A stretch of 32,220 nucleotides of DNA from Saprospiraceae bacterium (GTDB taxonomy: Bacteria; Bacteroidota; Bacteroidia; Chitinophagales; Saprospiraceae). The notes beneath the pieces were generated by a model, which saw only the letters and a program-made list of their open reading frames with translations, did no database searches and had not been told where the DNA came from. Every line of letters starts with the position of its first letter. Position 1 is the first letter of the stretch. Both the position numbers and the translations under genes were made by a program. Below, in pieces: positions 8,729 through 16,755 of the stretch. The stretch lies in the NCBI GenBank assembly GCA_029252685.1, contig JAQXAY010000151.1, forward strand, positions 1-32,220, read 5' to 3'.

Positions 8729-9085
8729 ATGCAGTTATTATGGATTTTTCTTGGAGGTGGTCTTGGTAGTGTTTGTCGTTATCTGGTCTCTAGGTTAGTT
8801 GGTGTAGATCAAGTCTTTCCATTTGCAACACTAAGTGCCAATTTCTTGGCAAGCTTTATGCTTGGACTTTTGTTTGGAATGGCAGGGAATGATATACTTT
8901 CTGAGCGACAGAAGTTGTTTTTTATGACAGGGTTTTGTGGTGGCTTTTCAACATTTTCAACATTTTCCTTGGATAATTTCAATATGCTAGATGCAGGTAA
9001 CTTCCTCAGTTTTGGTCTTAATGTGTTACTCTCTGTAATCATCTGTCTTTGCGGAATATGGCTTGGATATAGAATCAGCGCATGA
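8729..9085 (+). CDS. crcB: CrcB/Fluc fluoride ion channel
   Basis: Fluc channels are dual-topology dimers that export fluoride. This 118-residue protein has four hydrophobic helices and the family motifs GGGLGSVCRY near the N-terminus, the conserved asparagine in LSANF, and GFCGGFSTFSTFS with the pore phenylalanines. It is a single full-length copy, consistent with a homodimer. It begins 11 bases after the WecA-like gene and is probably its operon partner. I see no fluoride riboswitch in the short upstream gap, so expression is likely tied to the upstream genes. Confidence 0.93.
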   Translation: MQLLWIFLGGGLGSVCRYLVSRLVGVDQVFPFATLSANFLASFMLGLLFGMAGNDILSERQKLFFMTGFCGGFSTFSTFSLDNFNMLDAGNFLSFGLNVLLSVIICLCGIWLGYRISA

Positions 9086-9116
9086 AAAAACCTGTTTCAT
9101 TCGAAACAGGCATTTT
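9085..9116. terminator. Hairpin terminator downstream of crcB
   Basis: CCTGTTTC (9091-9098) and GAAACAGG (9103-9110) form a perfect 8-bp stem with a 4-base loop. On the plus strand it is followed by the short T-run CATTTTA and would end the crcB transcript. On the minus strand it is followed by six U residues and is the stronger terminator in that direction. Confidence 0.7.
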
Positions 9117-9183
9117 AAGATTTGTGTTTGTAATTAGCTTAATGTACATCAATGATAATGATGGGGGTAATGTAGTTGATCAT
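9085..9183 (-). promoter_or_regulatory. Attenuator-like unit: isoleucine-rich mini-ORF plus terminator, no downstream gene
   Basis: On the minus strand 9183-9139 reads as a 14-codon ORF, MINYITPIIIIDVH, with six isoleucines, four of them consecutive. Twenty-eight bases after its stop comes the hairpin 9110-9091 with a U6 tract. This is the layout of a transcription attenuator whose leader peptide senses charged isoleucyl-tRNA. However, the next sequence on that strand is antisense to crcB, and no promoter is evident. It may be a relic, a small RNA or chance. Whether it is translated is unknown. Confidence 0.25.
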
Positions 9184-9263
9184 AGTAATAAGTATTGATT
9201 AAAGAATTAAAGTCAATCTAGGGGTCTTAACTCTCAATAATTAAAACCGGAAGATTAATATAA

Positions 9264-9299
9264 TAAAAAAACCGGTACGTTTACAGCGTACCGGTTTTT
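9264..9299 (-). terminator. Rho-independent terminator after ileS
   Basis: ACCGGTACG (9271-9279) pairs perfectly with CGTACCGGT (9287-9295) around a 7-base loop. It is flanked by seven A residues on the left and five T residues on the right. On the minus strand it lies 24 bases past the ileS stop with a U-tract, so it should end the ileS message. Confidence 0.85.
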
Positions 9300-9322
9300 G
9301 TTATCCTCATCAAAGGTGTTTA

Positions 9323-12300
9323 TCAAGCTTTTACAACCTTTATGTATATGTTGATATCGTCTGGAAGGTCTACTGATTCTCCTTCATCAAGACCATCTAC
9401 TATTTTTATTTCTGTAGCCAGTACTTCTGCAGCTACAAGATCTCCAAATTTTGAAATGGAATTTGTGACAGCTGCATTATCTTGTAGCTTTACAATGATC
9501 TTGTCTGTAACATTAAAGTCACTGCTCTTTCGGATATTCTGAATTCGATTGACCAACTCTCTTGCCATACCTTCAGCCTTAAGTTCGTCCGTTATCGTAA
9601 TATCTAAAGCAGTAGTTATGTTTCCATCACTAGCAACTAGCCATCCTGGAATATCTGCTGTTACGATCTCAAAGTCAGCAAGACTTAGGTCATAGGTTCT
9701 ATCTTCAATTTGAAGATCGTATTTGCCAGCCTGTTCGATAGCCGCTATTGTATCTTGGTCGAATTGGCTAATGATCTTGGATGCAGATCCCATATCTTTA
9801 CCCAGTCTACGTCCTAGCGTTTTAAAGTTTGGCTTGATCTTCTTCTTCAGGACACCTGATGTGTCTGTAAGGTATTCTATAGACTTGATGTTTACTTCTG
9901 AAAGGATAAGGTCTGCTACTCCTTCCACTTGTGTTTTGAAGTTTTCGTCAAGAATAGGAATCATTACTTTTTGAAGTGGTTGCCTAACACGGATTTTTTC
10001 TTTCTTTCTGAGTGATAGAATTAAAGAAGAAATACGTTGTGCATATGCCATACGTTCTTCAAGTGCCTTGTCTATATTAGATTCTTCTGCCTCCGGATAA
10101 TCTGTTAAGTGAACAGAAATGAAAGATTCTTTCTGGGTAGCCTCATTAAGGTTCTTGTATAGCCAATCTGCAAAGAATGGAGCAACAGGAGCCATCATCT
10201 TGGAAACAGCCAACAAACAATCATAAAGCGTCTGATAAGCCGCGATTTTATCTGTTGTTAGTTCTCCCTTCCAGAAACGTCTTCTACAAAGGCGAACATA
10301 CCAGTTTGATAGATTATCATTTACGAATTCAAAGATTTTTCGAGTTGCTGTTGTTGCATCATAATCAGCATAACAAGCATCTACTTCTTTCTTCAGTGTA
10401 TTCAACAGGGAGATGACCCAACGATCAATTTCAGGACGCTCATTTAGCGGCACCTGCTTTTGACTGTAATCGAATCCGTCTATATTGGCATACAGAGAGA
10501 AAAATCCGTAGGTATTGTAAAGAGTTCCAAAGAATTTTCTTCTGGTTTCGTTGATGCCCTCTAGGTCAAACTTGAGATTGTCCCAAGGTTGCGCATTGGA
10601 AATCATATACCAACGTGTAGCATCTGCGCCATATTTTTCTAGGGTCTCGAATGGGTTTACAGCATTGCCAAGACGTTTTGACATCTTACGGCCAACCTTG
10701 TCCTGAACCAAACCGTTGGATACTACATTTTTGTATGCTACAGAGTCAAATACCATTGTTCCGATAGCATGTAAAGTGTAGAACCAACCCCGAGTCTGAT
10801 CTACACCCTCTGCAATAAAGTCTGCAGGGAAGTTACGCTCAAACTTTTCTTTATTTTCAAAAGGATAGTGCCACTGTGCGTAAGGCATAGATCCTGAGTC
10901 AAACCAAACATCAATCAGGTCCAATTCACGCTTCATGGCTGTGCCATCAGCATCTACAAGGATAACGTCATCAATGTAAGGCCTGTGAAGGTCTTGAGGA
11001 ACATCTTGCGATAATCCTAAGGCTTTGTTTGCCTTTTCAATCTCTTGACCAAGTTCTTCTATTGATCCAATACAAATTTCTTGAGTTCCATCTTCATTTC
11101 TCCAGATAGGAAGGGGTATACCCCAATATCTAGATCTTGATAGGTTCCAGTCTTGAAGGTTTTCAAGCCATTTTCCAAAACGTCCCTCTCCGGTTGATTT
11201 TGGTTTCCAATTGATTGAATTATTTAATTCGGACATTCTTTCCTTCATGCTAGATGCACGCACAAACCAGCTATCCAGTGGATAGTAAAGGATTGGCTTA
11301 TCCGTTCTCCAGCAGTGTGGATAGTTGTGGCTGTATTTTTGAACATTGAATGCTTTGTTCTCCTGCTTCAATTTGATGCTTATGTCTACATCGACATTCT
11401 GATAATCAGCTCCTTGATCTTTGTAGTCTTTGACATAACGACCTGCAAAGTCTGTAACGGAATCTACGAACTTACCTTGTCGGTCAACAAGTGTTAATGA
11501 GCCAATACCGTATTTATTAGCAACGAATTTATCATCAGCACCAAATGATGGGGCTATATGTACTATACCAGTACCATCTTCAGTGGACACGAAATCTCCA
11601 AGGATTACCTTGAAAGCCTCGCCATCTTCAGGTTGTACGTAAGGAAGCAGTTGTTCGTAGTCAACAAGCTCAAGTTGTTCACCTTTGAATTCTGCCTCAA
11701 CGCGGAATGGAATATCTTTATCTGTTTCTTGGAAAGCATCAAAGTCGAGCGCTTCATGCTCTGGCTTAAACCATTTTCCGAGTAGATCTTTAGCAAGAAT
11801 GATATTCACCTTAAGCTTGGTATAGGGATTGTAGGTTTTTACACGAACGTAGCTAATTTTTTTTCCTACAGCCAGTGCTGTATTGGACGGTAAAGTCCAT
11901 GGCGTGGTTGTCCATGCTATACAGTGAACATCTTCATTGTCTAATCCTTCAAATAGGAATTCAGATCTTTCGTTTCTCTTTATTTTAAACTGAGCAACAG
12001 CGGATACATCTTTAACATCCTTGTAGGTACCTGGTTGGTTCAGCTCGTGAGAACTCAATCCTGTACCTGCCGCCGGAGAAAAAGGTTGTATTGTGTAACC
12101 CTTATAGATAAGGTCCTTTTTGTATAATTCCTTTAAAAGGTACCATACAGACTCTATATATTCATTTTCATAAGTTACATAAGGAGCGTCAAGGTCAACC
12201 CAATATCCCATTTTAGTGGTAAGGTCGTCCCATTGATCCTTGTAACGCATTACGGTTTCTCTACATTTTGCATTATACTCTGCAATGCTGATTTTCTTGC

Positions 12301-12619
12301 CTATGTCTTCTTTTGTGATTCCAAGTTCCTTTTCCACACTCAATTCAATCGGAAGACCGTGGGTATCCCAACCGGCTTTACGATCCACACGCTTACCTTT
12401 CATAGTTTGGTAGCGACAGAAAAGGTCTTTTACAGTACGAGCGATCACATGGTGAATTCCAGGTTTTCCGTTCGCTGATGGAGGTCCTTCATAAAATACA
12501 AAGCTATTTGAAGGATCTCTTTGTTCCATACTTTTATCAAAGACCTTCTGCTCTTCCCAAAATGCTAACATCTCTTTGTCTATGGCAGAAAGATCTAAAC
12601 TCTTATACTCCTTATACAT
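9323..12619 (-). CDS. ileS: Isoleucyl-tRNA synthetase, long (type 2 like) form
   Basis: This class I synthetase charges tRNA-Ile. The 1098-residue protein has the HIGH-type motif in PSANGKPGIHH (47-57), the editing-domain motif WTTTPWTLPSN (236-246), and KMSKR at 645-649 followed by LGN. An anticodon-binding domain lies at about 690-850 and a long C-terminal extension follows. It lacks the cysteine pattern of the bacterial type 1 C-terminal zinc finger, and has SPAAGTGLSSHE at 181-192 where type 1 enzymes differ. These features fit the eukaryote-like type 2 group, often less sensitive to mupirocin; that property is inferred, not seen. The start MYKEYKSLDL is typical. It has its own promoter and terminator, so it is a single-gene unit. 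Confidence 0.96.
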   Translation of the reverse strand: MYKEYKSLDLSAIDKEMLAFWEEQKVFDKSMEQRDPSNSFVFYEGPPSANGKPGIHHVIARTVKDLFCRYQTMKGKRVDRKAGWDTHGLPIELSVEKELGITKEDIGKKISIAEYNAKCRETVMRYKDQWDDLTTKMGYWVDLDAPYVTYENEYIESVWYLLKELYKKDLIYKGYTIQPFSPAAGTGLSSHELNQPGTYKDVKDVSAVAQFKIKRNERSEFLFEGLDNEDVHCIAWTTTPWTLPSNTALAVGKKISYVRVKTYNPYTKLKVNIILAKDLLGKWFKPEHEALDFDAFQETDKDIPFRVEAEFKGEQLELVDYEQLLPYVQPEDGEAFKVILGDFVSTEDGTGIVHIAPSFGADDKFVANKYGIGSLTLVDRQGKFVDSVTDFAGRYVKDYKDQGADYQNVDVDISIKLKQENKAFNVQKYSHNYPHCWRTDKPILYYPLDSWFVRASSMKERMSELNNSINWKPKSTGEGRFGKWLENLQDWNLSRSRYWGIPLPIWRNEDGTQEICIGSIEELGQEIEKANKALGLSQDVPQDLHRPYIDDVILVDADGTAMKRELDLIDVWFDSGSMPYAQWHYPFENKEKFERNFPADFIAEGVDQTRGWFYTLHAIGTMVFDSVAYKNVVSNGLVQDKVGRKMSKRLGNAVNPFETLEKYGADATRWYMISNAQPWDNLKFDLEGINETRRKFFGTLYNTYGFFSLYANIDGFDYSQKQVPLNERPEIDRWVISLLNTLKKEVDACYADYDATTATRKIFEFVNDNLSNWYVRLCRRRFWKGELTTDKIAAYQTLYDCLLAVSKMMAPVAPFFADWLYKNLNEATQKESFISVHLTDYPEAEESNIDKALEERMAYAQRISSLILSLRKKEKIRVRQPLQKVMIPILDENFKTQVEGVADLILSEVNIKSIEYLTDTSGVLKKKIKPNFKTLGRRLGKDMGSASKIISQFDQDTIAAIEQAGKYDLQIEDRTYDLSLADFEIVTADIPGWLVASDGNITTALDITITDELKAEGMARELVNRIQNIRKSSDFNVTDKIIVKLQDNAAVTNSISKFGDLVAAEVLATEIKIVDGLDEGESVDLPDDINIYIKVVKA

Positions 12620-12674
12620 CGTACTGTCCTTAACTTGTAAACTTTAGAAAAAATAGACTTTTTAAACTAAGTAG

Positions 12675-12705
12675 CAAAGATACTATTCTGACAGAAAAAA
12701 CTACT
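12675..12705 (-). promoter_or_regulatory. Probable ileS promoter
   Basis: On the minus strand 12682-12675 reads TATCTTTG, an exact TAnnTTTG -7 box. A T-rich run (GTTTTTTC) lies upstream, but no clean TTG sits at the ideal spacing. Transcription would begin near 12668, about 50 bases before the ATG. Confidence 0.45.
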
Positions 12706-12837
12706 TTAGAGGGACCCAAATTTGAATTTTATATGCTTTCCGACTAATTAACGGAAATAAAATTTTTAAAAAAATGGGTTTAAGACTAAATTGCGTGTCC
12801 GCTCTGCCAAATTAGCTATTACAATAAAAGAAGCTTC

Positions 12838-13734
12838 ATGAATTTATTATGGGGAATTGACCTCGGTGGTACGAAGGTTGAATGTGCTGTGTTAGATGCC
12901 GATAATGATTATAAAGAGGTAGCGAGAGATCGAATTCCTGCTAATCATGCGGAAGGTTATGATATACTTTTGCAAAATATCAAGCAATTGATATCGAATA
13001 TATCCCAATCTATAGGTAGTAAGCCCGCTAAGGTAGGGATTGGTACGCCAGGTATTATAGATGAGCAGAGTGGTCTAATGATCAACTGCCACAATACATG
13101 TTTGTTGAATAAGCCCTTTAAGAAGGATTTATCTAGTCTCTTAGGTATAGATGTGCGTGTTGCGAATGATGCAAATTGCTTTGCTCTTGCTGAGGCGAAT
13201 CTGGGTGCTGCTAAAGATCTTAGTGATACTCGAATGGTGTTTGGCGTTATCTTAGGTACTGGCGTCGGAGGAGGTTTAGTATTAGATGGTAAGGTCTGGA
13301 ATGGTAGGAATAGAATTGCTGCAGAGTTTGGCCATACAATCATCTCGGATGAGAATGAATGTTATTGCGGTAGAACTGGTTGCATCGAGACTTTTATCGC
13401 TGGGCCTTCTTTGGAAAAATATTACGAGTCAAAAGCAGGCGAATTCAAAAAACTAAAATATATCATCGAACTTGCACGCAACAAGAGCGATGCTATAGCA
13501 GTTGAGACGGTAGACAGACTTATCCATTATTTTGCAAAGGCAATGGGTAATATCATCAATATGCTTGACCCTGATGTTATCGTGATCGGTGGCGGATTGG
13601 CAAATATAGATGAGTTATATGCTGAAGGTCTTGAACGCGTTAAAGACGAAATTTTTATGGACGAAGTTCGTACACCGATACTTAGGCCCAAGTTGGGAGG
13701 AAGTGCAGGTGTATATGGTGCTGCGTTCTTATAA
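12838..13734 (+). CDS. ROK-family sugar kinase (glucokinase-like)
   Basis: ROK kinases phosphorylate glucose, N-acetylmannosamine or related hexoses with ATP. The 298-residue protein has the phosphate-binding motif DLGGTK at 8-13 and the catalytic aspartate D111 in NDANCFA. It also has the second phosphate motif GTGVGGG (140-146) and the zinc site H166 (EFGH) with C175-x-C177-x4-C182 inside CYCGRTGCIE. There is no DNA-binding domain, so it is an enzyme rather than a NagC-type repressor. Substrate cannot be fixed from sequence. It opens a plus-strand run and is only 9 bases from the ABC ATPase gene, although no functional link is obvious. Confidence 0.92.
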   Translation: MNLLWGIDLGGTKVECAVLDADNDYKEVARDRIPANHAEGYDILLQNIKQLISNISQSIGSKPAKVGIGTPGIIDEQSGLMINCHNTCLLNKPFKKDLSSLLGIDVRVANDANCFALAEANLGAAKDLSDTRMVFGVILGTGVGGGLVLDGKVWNGRNRIAAEFGHTIISDENECYCGRTGCIETFIAGPSLEKYYESKAGEFKKLKYIIELARNKSDAIAVETVDRLIHYFAKAMGNIINMLDPDVIVIGGGLANIDELYAEGLERVKDEIFMDEVRTPILRPKLGGSAGVYGAAFL

Positions 13735-13743
13735 ACCAATATT

Positions 13744-14400
13744 ATGATTGAAGCCCGGTCTTTAGAGTATACCTATTCCGGTGGAGTAAGACTTAGTTAT
13801 CCGGATATTTCTTGTCAAAGGGGAACATCTTGTTTGCTTTTAGGAGCATCGGGTAGTGGTAAAACTACTTTGCTGCATATGCTTGCGGGTATCTTAAGTC
13901 CATCTAAGGGTTCCATACATTTTGATGGAAAGGATGTTGTTCAGTTTTCAAAGACCGAGATGAATAGTTTTAGAGGTAAGGAAATTGGAATTGTATTTCA
14001 GCGACCTCATTTTGTTCATGCACTTACTGTGATTGAAAACCTTTGTTTGGCTCAGCGATTGGCTGGGCTGCCTGTTGATAAGGGGCAGGCATTAAATTTG
14101 CTTACCCGATTGAATATAGCTGAAAAAGCTAGCGTATCTGTAAAAGCATTGAGTCAGGGCGAGAAGCAGCGTGTTGCTATCGCAAGGGCCTTGATCAATA
14201 GCCCAAGTCTGATTTTAGCCGATGAACCTACTTCTGCTTTGGATGATGCCAATGCAAAAGAAGTCCTCACACTTTTGGAGGATGTTTCCAAAGAGTCTAA
14301 TGCCAGCTTGTTGATTGTAACACACGATAATCGATTAACAGATGTGGTCAAAAATCAGATTACATTGGATATTCAAGCAGTTAAAACAGAGCGGTCATGA
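13744..14400 (+). CDS. ABC transporter ATP-binding protein, LolD/MacB-like
   Basis: The 218-residue cytoplasmic ATPase has a complete set of motifs: Walker A GASGSGKT (34-41), Q-loop Q86, signature LSQGE (136-140), Walker B LILADE (156-161) and H-loop H194. The size and sequence place it with the ATPases that pair with FtsX-like permeases (LolD, MacB). These power envelope processes rather than classical import. Its last four bases overlap the start of the FtsX-like permease gene (ATGA), so the two almost certainly form one transporter. See the permease and the two CFFCG proteins for a proposed role in metal handling. Confidence 0.92.
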   Translation: MIEARSLEYTYSGGVRLSYPDISCQRGTSCLLLGASGSGKTTLLHMLAGILSPSKGSIHFDGKDVVQFSKTEMNSFRGKEIGIVFQRPHFVHALTVIENLCLAQRLAGLPVDKGQALNLLTRLNIAEKASVSVKALSQGEKQRVAIARALINSPSLILADEPTSALDDANAKEVLTLLEDVSKESNASLLIVTHDNRLTDVVKNQITLDIQAVKTERS

Positions 14401-15782
14401 AAGGATTGAATAACTTTTTTTACTTCTTCTTTTCCTTTACATGGAAAAATCTATTCAGTAGACCGCTGAATCTTCTCTTGAATCTTGTCCTTTTTGCTTT
14501 GGGTGTGGGGCTTATTTCCCTCCTGCTGTTGATCAATACTCAGGTAACTGAGAAAATGGAAAATAATTTTGCAGGGATTGATCTTGTAATCGGAGCAAAA
14601 GGTTCACCCTTGCAGATGGTACTCTGCAATATGTATCATATCGATCCGCCAACAGGAAATATCTCTACAGAAAATGCAAGGCCATTTTTAAATCCAGACA
14701 ATCCTTTGATTGGAAAAGCAGTACCCCTTTCGATAGGAGATAATTATAAGGGCTTCAGAATCGTAGGTACGAACGATGAGATTATTGACCTCTATGAGGC
14801 AGAGTTCGACATGGGAACAATGTGGAATGGAGGAACCGAGGTAGTTATCGGTAGTCGAACTGCTGAAGATACAGGTCTTAAATTGGGAGACCGCTTCAAA
14901 TCTTCACACGGACTATCTAATGATATCGGTATGGAGCACGATGATGCAGCAGATTTTGTTGTTGTCGGCATCCTTAAGAAAACAAACTCTGTAATTGATC
15001 AACTTATTCTTTGTGACACACGTGCTGTTTGGGCTGTCCATGACCACGATCATAGCGCAGAAGAAGATCACAAAGGGCATGACCACGATGAGCATGATCA
15101 TGAAGGACATGACCACGAGGGACACGACCACGAAGGGCATAATCATGAAGGTCACGATCATGAAGGACATGATCACGAAGGACATGATCATACTAAAAAG
15201 ATAGCGGAGAAACCATTTTGGGAGGAAGATGGTCAAGAAATAACAGCCTTACTTGTGCAGTTCAGGAATAGAAAGAATTTTAGAGCATTGAATCTAGGCC
15301 GTAATATCAATGAAAATACAGACCTTATGGCTGCCAATCCAGCTTATGAGGTACTTAAACTTCAAGGCAACATAGGAATAGGAGTTGATATGATGCGGAT
15401 TATCGCAATGATCATTGTGTTTGTATCGGCACTTAGTGTTTTCTTTTCTTTAGTGAATTCATTGAAGGAACGTAAGTATGAATTGGCTTTAATGCGAAGC
15501 ATGGGTGCTAGTCGATTACTCGTTTTTGGGCTTATCATGATAGAGGGTGCTTTTATAGCGCTTTTGGGATATGGTGTAGGCCTTTTATTGAGTCATGGTG
15601 GCATGAGTGTTTTTGCAGACATGCTTGAAGCAGAATATCGATATGGATTTGAAGCCTGGAGATTCCTGAAAGAAGAAGCTTACATGCTTTTTGCCGTGAT
15701 TCTGATCGGTTTAGTTGCTGCTGTGGTTCCTGCAATTATGGCCAGCACCTCGGATATATCAACCACATTGTCAGAAGAATAG
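14397..15782 (+). CDS. FtsX-like ABC permease with histidine-rich periplasmic loop
   Basis: The 461-residue permease has one N-terminal helix (about 24-47), a large periplasmic domain, and three C-terminal helices (about 335-357, 374-398 and 427-449), the MacB/LolE layout. The segment GAKGSPLQMVLCNMYHIDPP (66-85) is, as I recall, typical of permeases found beside DUF3299 and DUF2796 proteins in proteobacterial zinc-regulated (Zrg-type) operons. Residues 215-265 contain 20 histidines, mostly in repeats of GHDHE, and should bind zinc, copper or nickel in the periplasm. The domain also has the acidic HDD motif near 181. It is translationally coupled to the ATPase upstream, and the secreted CFFCG proteins follow. 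A metal-linked function is inference; direction of transport is unknown. Confidence 0.88.
   Translation: MKGLNNFFYFFFSFTWKNLFSRPLNLLLNLVLFALGVGLISLLLLINTQVTEKMENNFAGIDLVIGAKGSPLQMVLCNMYHIDPPTGNISTENARPFLNPDNPLIGKAVPLSIGDNYKGFRIVGTNDEIIDLYEAEFDMGTMWNGGTEVVIGSRTAEDTGLKLGDRFKSSHGLSNDIGMEHDDAADFVVVGILKKTNSVIDQLILCDTRAVWAVHDHDHSAEEDHKGHDHDEHDHEGHDHEGHDHEGHNHEGHDHEGHDHEGHDHTKKIAEKPFWEEDGQEITALLVQFRNRKNFRALNLGRNINENTDLMAANPAYEVLKLQGNIGIGVDMMRIIAMIIVFVSALSVFFSLVNSLKERKYELALMRSMGASRLLVFGLIMIEGAFIALLGYGVGLLLSHGGMSVFADMLEAEYRYGFEAWRFLKEEAYMLFAVILIGLVAAVVPAIMASTSDISTTLSEE
15075..15191 (+). repeat. 15-bp tandem repeat encoding GHDHE units
   Basis: Nearly eight imperfect 15-base units encode GHDHE, with variants starting EH in the second unit and NH in the fifth. 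Synonymous differences (cat/cac, gat/gac, gaa/gag) show the array is not newly copied and that the peptide is under selection. Copy number may vary between strains. Confidence 0.9.
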
Positions 15783-15835
15783 ACCTTTTTGTCAAAAAAA
15801 GTGTTAATAAAATCCAATTGATTGTATCTTTTAAT

Positions 15836-16273
15836 ATGATAAAAAATAGTTATCTCGTTATACTATTCCTGTTTGCATTCTCAGGACTTAGTGCCCAAAG
15901 TACATGGGGACAGCTCTCTTTGATTCGATTCGAAATGCAGGAAGATCCCTATGGAGAAATGCAATATACCCCGGGAAAATTTTCAGAGATGATACAGAAG
16001 CTCGATGGTACTGAAATTGAATTACCTGGCTTTATTGTACCTTTGGAGGGGAAGAAAAAACAAAAACAGTTATTCTTTTCGTTATACCCATACGCAAATT
16101 GCTTCTTTTGTGGCAATGCAGGGCCAGAGACAGTCATTGAAGTTCAAATGGATGCCGATGAATATCTGGAGTATACAGATCAACAGATAAATTTGAGTGG
16201 AATTTTTAAATTTACACCTGGGAATATGGAGTCTGTAATGTTTAAATTAGAGCAAGCTAAATTAGTTGAATAA
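15836..16273 (+). CDS. Secreted CFFCGxAGPET protein, DUF3299-like (copy 1)
   Basis: I set the start at the ATG at 15836; the longer frame begins only with a TTG at 15818. The 145-residue product has a signal peptide (1-21, ending GLSAQ) and is then soluble and periplasmic or secreted. It contains GFIVPLEGK (65-73) followed by LYPYANCFFCGNAGPET (83-99), with cysteines C89 and C92. The order of a GxxxPLE strand, a YPY/PYF segment and a Cys-rich or Pro-rich turn resembles DUF3299, whose members sit in zinc-regulated ABC operons of proteobacteria; membership is inferred. It lies 53 bases after the permease and overlaps its own paralogue by one base. The CxxC could bind metal or be redox-active. 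Confidence 0.75.
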   Translation: MIKNSYLVILFLFAFSGLSAQSTWGQLSLIRFEMQEDPYGEMQYTPGKFSEMIQKLDGTEIELPGFIVPLEGKKKQKQLFFSLYPYANCFFCGNAGPETVIEVQMDADEYLEYTDQQINLSGIFKFTPGNMESVMFKLEQAKLVE

Positions 16274-16752
16274 TGAAAAAATGTATGACCAAAATATTCT
16301 TTTTAGGAGGCTTTTTGATTCTCGGGAATGTATTGTTAGGTCAGACGGATGCTAGTGAAGAGCGTGAGCTTCAAGCTGCTCAGATGTGGTATAAGTTATC
16401 TAAGATTACCTTCAAAAAAGTATACGACGAATTTCAAGGATTCAAGGTGGATGTACCAGTGTTTAGCGAAGGAGTTAAACAATGGGATGGTCAAGAAATA
16501 GAGATTAGAGGATACATAGTGCCTTCACAGGGTTATGAAGGTCAGACAGAATTTTTCTTATCTGCTTATCCATACAATATGTGTTTTTTCTGTGGAGGAG
16601 CAGGTCCAGAGACCATTATGGAGGTGTATACAAAAGAGGAGATTGATTACACCGCTGAAGCAGTTATAGTAAAAGGAGTTTTGCGTTTAAATGACACAGA
16701 CATCAATAGGCTGATATATGCTTTAGAGGATGTTGAGTTAGTTGAGTTTTAG
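16273..16752 (+). CDS. Secreted CFFCGxAGPET protein, DUF3299-like (copy 2)
   Basis: A 159-residue paralogue of the preceding protein. It has a signal peptide (about 1-24, ending LLGQ), then GYIVPSQGYEG (80-90) and AYPYNMCFFCGGAGPET (98-114) with cysteines C104 and C107. Both copies end in a matching pattern in which a strand is followed by a helix and VELVE or AKLVE. Between the paralogues the motif core is nearly identical while the N-terminal part is diverged, suggesting an old duplication with the core constrained. The start ATG overlaps the previous stop (TAATG), so translation is probably coupled. Likely partner of the ABC/FtsX unit upstream. Confidence 0.78.
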   Translation: MKKCMTKIFFLGGFLILGNVLLGQTDASEERELQAAQMWYKLSKITFKKVYDEFQGFKVDVPVFSEGVKQWDGQEIEIRGYIVPSQGYEGQTEFFLSAYPYNMCFFCGGAGPETIMEVYTKEEIDYTAEAVIVKGVLRLNDTDINRLIYALEDVELVEF

Positions 16753-16755
16753 ATT

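Noticed and set aside
8701-8729. Fluoride riboswitch ahead of crcB
   Set aside because: Only 11 bases separate crcB from the upstream stop codon, too few for the aptamer, and nothing in the end of the upstream gene suggests one.
9086-9322. Possible small gene on the plus strand between crcB and the ileS end
   Set aside because: Plus-strand frames here are very short and stop quickly; only the two terminators and the minus-strand Ile-rich mini-ORF stand out.
12957-13343. Minus-strand 128-codon frame
   Set aside because: Lies wholly inside the well-supported ROK kinase gene and shows no recognisable motif.
14913-15236. Minus-strand 107-codon frame, strongly hydrophobic and Met-rich
   Set aside because: It is the antisense shadow of the GHDHE repeat in the permease gene; the complement of cat/gat codons yields Met/Ile/Val by chance.
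15818-15835. Extended start of the first CFFCG protein and a TATCTTTT box at 15825-15832
   Set aside because: The extra codons begin with TTG and spoil the signal peptide. The box is only 3 bases before the ATG at 15836 and has no -33 partner, so it is not a usable promoter for this gene.
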